This document shows, in pieces, positions 56,211 to 64,000 of a stretch of DNA of 64,000 nt. Below the pieces are notes generated by a model. That model worked only from the letters and a program-made list of their open reading frames with translations, was not told the origin of the DNA and searched no databases. The stretch's first letter is position 1, and each line of letters begins with the position of its first letter. Source of the stretch: Achatina immaculata. Its lineage: Eukaryota > Mollusca > Gastropoda > Stylommatophora > Achatinidae. The stretch covers positions 32,873,814 through 32,937,813 of the forward strand of contig CM019691.1 of the NCBI GenBank assembly GCA_009760885.1. The letters run 5' to 3'. The translations under genes and the position numbers were made by a program.

Positions 56211-57208
56211 TCATGTGCTCATACAGCGAGTGGCCCGATCTAAAAACACTGGAACGACCTCTGCAGTTCTTCTGTTGGTATGGCACTTAAACTCGATGAT
56301 ACGGGCCCTTTGGATGTCATCAGTATCGTCAAAGAAGCGTCCTTTCAATGGTAACTTTAATTTTTGGGAATAGAATATAATCACAGAGACAAAACTGGGG
56401 AATAGGGTGGACGGTTGAGAACACACCCTTGTTTTGGGTCAAAAATTCCTGTACAGCTACCGCCCGGTGAGCCGGTGCATTATCATGAAGAAGGAAAAAA
56501 CTGCCAGGTGTTGAATAGTCGGGTCGGACTAGGAGAATCTTTTTCAATAGGCGTTTCAAAATACTTAAATAAACTTTGGCAGTGACAGTGTGTCCCCTGA
56601 AATAACTTCTTTGTGAATAACTCCATAGTTGTTGTAGAAGCACGCCAACATTGTCTTCACTTTCCACTTTTGAAGACGAATACTTTTGCCTTTTGGTGAT
56701 GATGATGACCTTCACTGAGGACTTTGGCGTTTAGTTGTGGGATCATAGCGGAAAATCCATGTTTCATCCTCTACAACAATCAGATTTAGGAAATGTTTAT
56801 TTCTGCTCCACGTTTAGATGATGTCTTTTGCGTACTCAACACGCTGATGTTTTTGGTCATCAGACAACGAATGTGGTACAAACCGGCAAGCAATTTTTTT
56901 TCTTGTCCAAATCTTCCACTAAAATTTTACGAATGTCTCTCCAAATTCATCTGCCGTCATACTCACAGTCAAACAACGATCTTCTTGTATCCGTTCTCTG
57001 ACTTTTACAATGATTTCCTCATTGCGAACACAAATTGGGCGTCCATGTCTATTTGCATTTAAATCGTTTCCACATCACTTTTGAATCGTAAATACCACCT
57101 GAATATCTGTGCACAAGATAAACAATTATCCCCATAAACTTGTTAAGCTGTCTTAATGGCACTTTTTACGAGTTTTAAACAGAGTTTAATGTTAGCTTTT
57201 TGCTCCAT
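56211..57208 (-). pseudogene. Second mariner-type transposase, heavily decayed
   Basis: Start MEQKANIKLCLKLVKSAIKT at 57,208, then KQVYGDN/AQIFRWYLRF-type helix-turn-helix text with many stops. The open piece 56,329-56,715 has FRGHTVTAKVYLSILKRL, LLHDNAPAHRAVAVQEFL (second catalytic Asp) and a CDYILFPKIKV segment (third Asp region). Its continuation has TDDIQRARI in another frame. The first Asp motif is lost in the decayed zone. It differs clearly from the 45.8-kb mariner, so two lineages are present. No matching right inverted repeat was found. Confidence 0.75.
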
Positions 57209-57600
57209 GCTGATTACGTAACAATGTACCTCTGACTAGGTTAACAAAATGATGACTTGTTTGTTGTCTGAATATTGGGTAGTGATGAAAAGTTGCCAGA
57301 TGATAGATGAAGGTTGCCTCTTTGGATTCCATGCTTTGCTTCATAGACGGCATTTCTGTCTTGGCCATAATAATATCAGCCTCCTTACTTAATTGTCAGA
57401 TCTTGTATAGCAGACTAGCAGTGAAAAACTTCCTCATTTTGTAGATACAGATAAAACAAGACATAGAAAGTCTGAAGTTTAGTCATTTTTACTTGCCTTG
57501 AAGTGTTGTGATTTCATATCTTTATTGATCATGAAACAAAAACTATATTAATAGATACGGTTATTTGTGAATGTGAGTTATACACGTTTGTATATGAACA
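57209..57600. other. No recognisable gene
   Basis: Flank of the second mariner. No motif or repeat was identified. Confidence 0.35.
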
Positions 57601-57606
57601 AGAAGC

Positions 57607-57816
57607 CTGAGTGGTGACGTGATTAGTCCGCTCGTAGCTCACGCGGAGGTCTGTGGTTCAAGTCTGGGCGGGAATGCTCCATTCATACAGCTATAAAAAT
57701 GGGTATCTGGCTCTTTCTGGAGATGAGGAAGAAGCAGGCGTATTGCTGACCATATCACTCTCTGGTGTGTCGACAGATCAAGTCAGGCTTATTGCTGACT
57801 ACATCACAATCTAGTT
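57607..57816 (+). mobile_element. tRNA-derived SINE, split by Nimb-like copy B
   Basis: The head carries a tRNA-like A-box region (gcctgagtggtgacgtga) and a B box ggttcaagtct at 57,655-57,665. The body has 'aaaaatgggtatctggctct' and 'gctgaccatatcactctctg'. A ~49-bp tail unit ('gtcgacagatcaag...') repeats and resumes at 60,948-61,115 beyond the LINE. Confidence 0.7.
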
Positions 57817-58264
57817 CTCCCCTGGGAACAACTGTGTTAAGAATACAGTTATCTTAGCATAGTTTTTGTGACACATGGAACATAGATATGTTTGCTTAAA
57901 AACTCTGACCTACTTCTGTAGCCCAGAAACCTGTAGCAATCACCTCTAAATGTAATTGTTATTTTTGTAAAATGTAATGTCAGGTTGGTGGTAGGATGGG
58001 GACACTGAGATCGCCGGCGGGGATGAGGAAAGTCTGATGTGAGACCAATGAATCCAGGACGTGACAAGCCTATGGTTCTTTACAACAATAGCCGTCAGAA
58101 TGAATTAAACAAAACAGAGCCAGCAGACTATAGGTGGCTGCGAATGGATATCTTTGAGGCACTCATCGGATTCCTCAGCCCGAAATCGGAGTGTCTCTGT
58201 GGAACTGTCTCAAAGCCATCTGGCCGGCCAGCATTGAACGCTGGATCTGACGTGGGGAAAGGGG

Positions 58265-60526
58265 CCTAAGTACAGCCACCAGAGGCTTGAAAACAAAGTT
58301 TTGGCCAGGCCAGTTTACACCACTGTCTTCATGGCGGTCCGAGCACGACCACAGTCTTCCCTAGCAAGGAAAGGTGCTGAAGTTGGAGGTACATTCAAAA
58401 GACGCATCGCAAAAATCAGGGTACCACGCATTATCGCTAATGAAATGTCTCTATCTACAGTTTTTACACTTGGTGCTCGCCCTGTCAAGACTAACAAGGC
58501 AGGTGCTGTGCTGGGCCCCCTTCCTTGAGAGGGTGGACCCAATGCTACTGGAGGTCCTCTCAGTTCATCTTGTGGAGCCAGGAGATATGAGAGCAGAGCT
58601 ACTGGATGGAATGTACAATGAAATGATCAAGAACCTGGGAATGGCAACAACGGAAAAGCTGTTGGATATTTTCAAGATGTGCTGGAGCACAGGTAAGTTA
58701 CCTCAAATCTGGAAGGAAGCAAGCATGGTGCCACTGCTAAAGTCAGGCAAAAGCAGCGATACCAGCTACAGGCCAATCAGTCTCACTAGCTGCCTATGCA
58801 AAACGATGGAACGCATCATTGACCTGAGGCTAAAATGGTACCTAGAAAGTGAAAACCTTCTCATTCCACAACAAGCAGGACTTAGGCAGTACTATAGTAC
58901 AGAAGATCAAGTGACCTATCTCTCTCAAGAGATTGAGAACGCATTCCAAGACAAAAACTTTGTACTAGCAGCATTTATAGACCTGAGAAAAGTATGGGAC
59001 AAAAGTCTGCTGTGGAAACTAAGAAACTGCAATGTGAATGGAAAACTGTACAACTGGATAAAATCTTATTTACACAATATAAGAGCAAGAGTAGTAATGG
59101 ATGGTCACAGAAGCCAGAAAGTACTGCTGTGACATGGCGTACCACATGGAGTCCTTTCACCTACACTATTCCTGGTATTCATTAACGACCTGTTCAAGGA
59201 ACTTCCCTATGGAATCAAAGCTACACTGTATGCCAGATGATCTGGTTATGTGGTGTACAGATGAATACCCGACAGCTGTTACACATAGACTTCAAATAGC
59301 AGCAGACATCTTGGCATCATGAACGAACAATATCAGAGAAATCAAGTATCACTCTGTTCATTCTCTCATCTAAACAGAAGGCAGGTAAGATCTGTGTAAA
59401 TCAAATATCCTTAAAGATGGACAACCAGCTCACTTACTTAGGAGTGACTCTTGACTCAAAACTTACCTGGAAGCAACACATCAGCAGTGCAGAAGCAAAA
59501 GCCAGAAGAAAACTAGCCATATTAAGAAAACTGAGTGGAACCACAGGGGAGCTAGTGAAAGAATCCTCAAGAATGTATATCAGCAAAGTATCCGACCACA
59601 TTTAGAATATGGTTCAACAGCTTGGTGCACAGCATCAATCATTACGCTGCATAATCTAGACAAGGTATAAAATCAGTCACTACGGATTATCACAGGTGTC
59701 ATGAGATCCATACCAGTAGTAGAAATGCAGAAAACAGTTGGTGTTCAAGCGCTAAAAGAACGTAGAGACACAAAGGTCATGACCTTGGGAGAGAAATTCC
59801 TCAGCTCTGTAAGCTATTCCCTGAAGGAGAGATTCAATAACTTGGCATTAGGACGGCTTAAAAGAAGCAGCTTCATTCATCAGGCCAAGCGTAAGCGTAA
59901 GCTGATACCTGACCTTCCAACTGTACTCGCTCCATTATCATCTGTACCAGAGGATACACCATGGAAAGAAGCAGAATGCACACAAATAACTATTTGAACT
60001 GAAGTGAAAAGTGTGCAGAATAGTGTGATGCAAAGCAGTCTTGTAAGATCAACGGTCACACTTAGTTTGCTAGTTGACAAATATCCATGTGACACCTGAA
60101 TACGTGTGTATACAGATGGATCTGCACACAGTGCCATAAAGAATGGAGGGACAGGAGTACATACTGAATATCCAAACAACACCAATGACATGATTTCCAA
60201 ACACTCTGGAAAATACTGCAACAACTATGATCCAGATGTTAGGGCAATTGTTGTGGCGGTTGAAAAACTATCAGACTCCAGAATTGATACATGCCTCATA
60301 GCAATTCTCACAGATGCAAGATCAGTACTGGAAGCTCTTCAGTGCAACAAACAACCAGACATTAAGGATGCCTTGTCAAAAATTGGCTTACAACATGGAG
60401 TCACTTTGCAATGGATTCTCTCCCACTGTGGGATACCAGGCAATGAGAAAGCTGACTGTCTGGCCAAAGAGGGCACTGAAATGGAGCAACCGGACATACC
60501 GATCACCTATAATCACAAGAAAACAT
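58265..60526 (+). pseudogene. Nimb-like ORF: RT plus RNase H, broken
   Basis: The N-terminal basic region (58,301-58,528) equals that of copy A. RT follows: KLPQIWKEASMVPLLKSGKS, YRPISLTSCLCKTMERIID, IPQQAGLRQYYSTEDQ and AAFIDLRKVWDKS (motif A, Asp kept). The active-site box near 59,235 reads MPDDLVMW, so YA is changed but both Asp remain. Then DNQLTYLGVTLDSKLTWKQH. The RNase H domain (60,106-60,528) shows VYTDGSAHS, ILTDARSVLEAL and SHCGIPGNEKADCLAKE, with three of the usual acidic sites visible. RT plus RNase H marks the I/Nimb group. Frameshifts and stops make it dead. Confidence 0.85.
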
Positions 60527-60674
60527 GATGTAAACCTACAGAAAATCACAAACACCACCACATGATGACTATCACATGCTAAACAGAAAAGAACAAATCA
60601 CCATTTTCCGTCTCCGAACAGAACACAGCCGACTCCGAAGTCATATGTACTACTAATCTATGTACGTGTGCCCA

Positions 60675-60745
60675 TCATCATCATCATCAGGTGCCCTGCC
60701 GACTGGCGTTGGTTATTATGCTTCTCCAGGGTACCCGATCCTTCA
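60675..60745 (-). mobile_element. 71-bp LINE-B stub inside Nimb-like copy B
   Basis: (ATC)n plus 'ggtgccctgccgactggcgt' is the last ~70 bp of LINE-B in reverse. tgtgccca duplicates at 60,667-60,674 and 60,746-60,753. Copy A reads straight through the same site. Confidence 0.88.
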
Positions 60746-60947
60746 TGTGCCCAGGTGCCCCAAACAGTGGAACATATCCTCCAAAACTGCACCAACTACG
60801 AGACACTGAGAAGTAATTACTGGCCCAGTGAAAGCACCAAAGAAGATAAGCTCTACGCTTCCATACATGAATTACAAAAATCAGTGAAATTTATCCAAGA
60901 GACAAAACTGTAGATATAGACAGACCATGAGAAGAAGAGAATCTAGT

Positions 60948-61115
60948 GCGTCGACAGATTAAAGAAAGCGTATTACTGACCATATCACCCTCCACTGCGT
61001 CGACAGATCAAGCCAGGTGTATTGCTGACCATATCACCCTCAACTACGTCGACAGATCAAGTAAAAAAGAGACACTAACGCCAGATCTCTACGTGTTTGT
61101 ATGGCGTGATAGTGC
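60948..61115 (+). repeat. SINE tail, tandem ~49-bp units
   Basis: Three units of 'gtcgacagatcaagccaggt...gaccatatcaccctc' continue the SINE broken at 57,816. Confidence 0.7.
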
Positions 61116-62196
61116 CTCCGTTGTTGATCTACAATTGATTACAGGAACCAAAGCATATTTTGAGAGTTGAATAAATATATTATTGTAACTGTTCCATGTA
61201 AAATGTATCAAGTCTGGTTATGTGAAATTTAGGTAAAATTTTCACCTGAATGTTGATGTGTATAGATAATCATCATTGACTATCTTTGTGTTCTTTCTAA
61301 ACACGTTCATTCACATTTAGATGTAACAGCACTTTAGAACTGATAGATTATGCACCGCTCTAAAAGTGATAGATTACTAGATATGACAGCACTCCAGAGC
61401 TGATGGATTATAGATATCTGACAGTAGTGTAGAGCTGATAGATTAACTTCACTCTAATACAGAGGTTGTTTAAACAGAGGCATGTGAATCACAGCACTCT
61501 AAAAATGGCACTCTAGAGCCGATAATTACCAAGCAGCCATATAGAGCTATCTTAAATATAATTAATTGTTAATATTATTGACCAATTAGTGAGGCCCTTT
61601 ATGTGTCAGTTTTGGGGTATTTCTTATCGCGTACTCAGTGTTTCAGAATAGATCTATGGTAAAGTAATTATAGAAATAAGATTTTTTTTTGTAATGGCAG
61701 AAAACTGTAGCGCGATAAGAGATAATTTCGAAACCTGAAAATCTGAAGGATTACTGGCCAAAATACAAAGCAATTAAAATTATGTATAATCCCTTTACAA
61801 ATTCATATTTCATGAACAATGTTAATATTTTTTTCTTATCTAATTGTAAAGCAAATGGGCAGGCATTATCTTTCACAAAAACACAAATTTAGCTTCAATA
61901 CTGACAAAACTTACAGTCAGTATGTTTCCATTAGCAACATTTGTCACAATTTTTTCCACATAATTTTGTGTTTCTCTGGGGACATTGAACATTTAGACTA
62001 GTGACAAAATGTTCTTTCTTATTAAGTTTAAAGTCAGTAATTATCGTTATCTTGATGCGTATCTTTATCTTTAAAGATAAATTGTCCCTTTGTATTTCAT
62101 TATTTTTGTATTTCTGCTATTTTTATAGCTTTTGCTAGGAGATTTACTTGGACTGTTGGTATGTCTCCATTTTAATTTTAGTCGCCAGTTTAATTT
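61116..62196. other. No recognisable gene
   Basis: A loose repetition of 'gagctgatagatta' words occurs at about 61,340-61,450. Otherwise unremarkable AT-rich sequence. Confidence 0.4.
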
Positions 62197-62607
62197 GTGC
62201 TTTATGACTTCTAAGCGTGTACACATAACACTTAATTTGTGCTTTATGACTTCTAAACATGTACATATAACACTTAATTTGTGCTTTATGACATCTAAAG
62301 TGTACACATAACACTTAATTTGTGCTTTATGACTTCTAAACGTGTACACATAACACTTAATTTGTGCTTTATGACTTCTAAACGTATACACATAACACTT
62401 AATTTGTGCTTTATGACTTCTAAACGTGTACACATAACACTTAATTTGTGCTTTATGACTTCTAAACGTATACACATAACACTTAATTTGTGCTTTATGA
62501 CTTCTAAACGTGTACACATAACACTTAATTTGTCCTTATGACTTCTAAACGTGTACACATAACACTTAATTTGTGCCTTATGACTTCTAAACGTGTACAC
62601 ATAACAC
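62197..62607. repeat. 42-bp minisatellite, about 10 units
   Basis: Units of 'cacttaatttgtgctttatg' + 'acttctaaacgtgtacacataa'. Small indels in single units (near 62,297 and 62,533) shift frames, so the 14-residue periodic ORFs are artefacts. Confidence 0.95.
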
Positions 62608-63635
62608 TGAGACGAGCAACTGCCTAGCCACGAGAGAACAGCGCACTAAAGAACTTCCCTATCTTGCACCCCCCAAAAACGGTGCTTGCCAGCGAAGCCA
62701 TCAGTGCCTGTCTGGTCGAAAACTGTAACATCCAGAAAGGGAACGAGGTCATGACATTGAAAATACATTGTGTATGGTATGAAAATTGTTTACCGCAGTG
62801 TAACTTGTTTACTGTTTTAAGCTTCACATCAGTAGCAGGGCCAGTCTCAGAACTTATGTGTGTTTTATGAAAGTCTACCCACTGTGCTTAGCTACATGGC
62901 ATTTGATAAAAGGAAAATTACTGGCGAAAACGACTGCACAATTTGTTTTAAACAAGCAGGAAAACTATAGAATTCTTGGGTTTAAAAAGTTTATTTTAAC
63001 ATAAGAAACAATATGGAGCACACAAACTGCAGTAATCAGCTGTCTAGACCATTCCGTTCAGAATCAGTAACAGTTATTGGCAGGTCAGCAGGATGTTTGT
63101 ATCTTGTTATAAAAACTAAACTTTGCAATCCGCTAAGTCGCTGTAACATCATTTCATTTCAACCGACGTTTTATTTACGGTACTGCTTGTTGCCCTCCTG
63201 CTGCACATCTGCGGAGATAGAGAACGTTTTTCATTTGAAATAGAAAATAAAGACAAGACCAACACTTTACTTCTGTAAAGAAACTTGAGGAGGTGCATCT
63301 TTGTTCTGCTTATTCTACTTTTTTTTAAGTTAACGAGGTTAACGCATTTCTGGAAAACTTCAATGTTTAGTTGCTTTGTGTATGGCCATATCTCAAGGAC
63401 GCTGGCTATCTTTTATCATGAAATTGTGGAGAAGGGGCAAGATTGTCGTAACGTATTACATCTAACGATCATGCAAGTTTTAGATGCCATTTCCAACTCC
63501 CGTGCCGTCCTATACTCTGCTAATAGCCTCATTGTTCGCAGAACTTCATTCTCATCGATTCACTCTCCTGCCGTTTTCAGACACTCATTTGTGGGGTTGT
63601 TTCAACTGTATCAATCAGTAGTTTCATCATAGGTA
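62608..63635. other. No confident gene
   Basis: Short frames (63,013-63,243, 63,285-63,632) lack motifs. 'cttgcaccccccaaaaacgg' near 62,663 is locally GC-richer but has no partner in the window. Confidence 0.35.
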
Positions 63636-63866
63636 GTATACATAATATCACAAAGCTGACTGTGGTTGGTATACACAATATTACAAAGCTGACTGTGGTT
63701 GGTATACACAATATCACAAAGCTGACTGTGGTTAGTATACATAATATCACAAAGCTGACTGTGGTTAGTATACATAATATCACAAAGCTGACTGTGGTTA
63801 GTATACATAATATCACAAAGCTGACTGTGGTTAGTATACATAATATCACAAAGCTGACTGTGGTTG
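63636..63866. repeat. 33-bp minisatellite, 7 units
   Basis: 'acaaagctgactgtggttag' + 'tatacataatatc' repeats seven times. 33 is a multiple of three, so several frames on both strands remain open without being genes. Confidence 0.95.
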
Positions 63867-64000
63867 GTTGAAGTTTGTCTTTTTCTTTGACAAATGTAGA
63901 GGATGAAGACGCTATCCGCTTTGATGGTTGGCCAATTACATCTACAGCTGACATGCTAGCATCACGGTTGACAAACCATAGCCGACCAAGACCCTGTCCC

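Larger units (their letters stand above)
57817..60939 (+). mobile_element. Nimb/I-like LINE copy B with 8-bp TSD
   Basis: aatctagt at 57,809-57,816 and 60,940-60,947 bounds it. The 5' end 'ctcccctgggaacaactg' matches copy A. The 3' end is 'gaccatgagaagaagag'. Internally it lacks the endonuclease, since text jumps from the N-terminal basic region to the RT at about 58,600. Confidence 0.88.

Noticed and set aside
62071..62600. 14-residue repeat proteins on both strands
   Set aside because: These are frames of the 42-bp minisatellite. Indels in single units break any one frame.
63577..63954. 11-residue repeat proteins
   Set aside because: The 33-bp minisatellite keeps frames open on both strands. 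There is no signal peptide or unique domain.

Overview
The window looks like a chromosome segment of a metazoan, most likely a mollusc and perhaps a gastropod. It has one spliced host gene, and nearly everything else is transposable-element (TE) debris: several LINE families, tRNA-derived SINE pieces, Tc1 and mariner DNA transposons, a Penelope-like element (PLE), an LTR element and many minisatellites. There are no operons, CRISPR arrays or rRNA genes. The taxon is inferred from the TE mix and could not be tested here.

Host gene (9.1-15.8 kb, minus strand): three exons of a secreted protein are visible. They encode a signal peptide, about 22 copies of a ~33-residue Pro/Thr/Tyr mucin-like repeat, a peritrophin-type chitin-binding domain (CBM14) and a second Cys-rich module. 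All junctions are phase 1. A Tc1 transposon and a mariner end lie in its second intron. More 3' exons are expected but were not found.

TE layout: 0.5-8.4 kb holds LINE 3' ends, a retroposon (called Repeat Z here) and a PLE tail. 16.0-19.35 kb is a recent 1.69-kb tandem duplication. 23.15-35.26 kb is a 23-bp minisatellite broken by nested TEs: LINE-B interrupted by a Nimb/I-like LINE that itself carries a LINE-A copy, plus a PLE piece, then a second LINE-B in the opposite orientation. 36.9-41.8 kb is an LTR element with no recognisable pol. 43-47 kb holds LINE-E, Repeat Z and a mariner. 47.4-55.8 kb holds LINE-A copies split by Repeat Z, another Repeat Z and a CR1/Jockey-like LINE. 56-61 kb holds a second mariner, a SINE and a Nimb-like LINE with an RNase H domain.

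The best candidate for something undescribed is Repeat Z: six copies of a non-coding retroposon up to ~1.4 kb, with target-site duplications (TSDs), internal sub-repeats, strong hairpins and a (GAA)n tail. Its 3' end matches the tail of the Nimb-like LINE, which suggests the two are a SINE/LINE partnership. Family letters (LINE-A to LINE-G, Repeat Z) are local labels. LINE clade names come from motifs read by eye.
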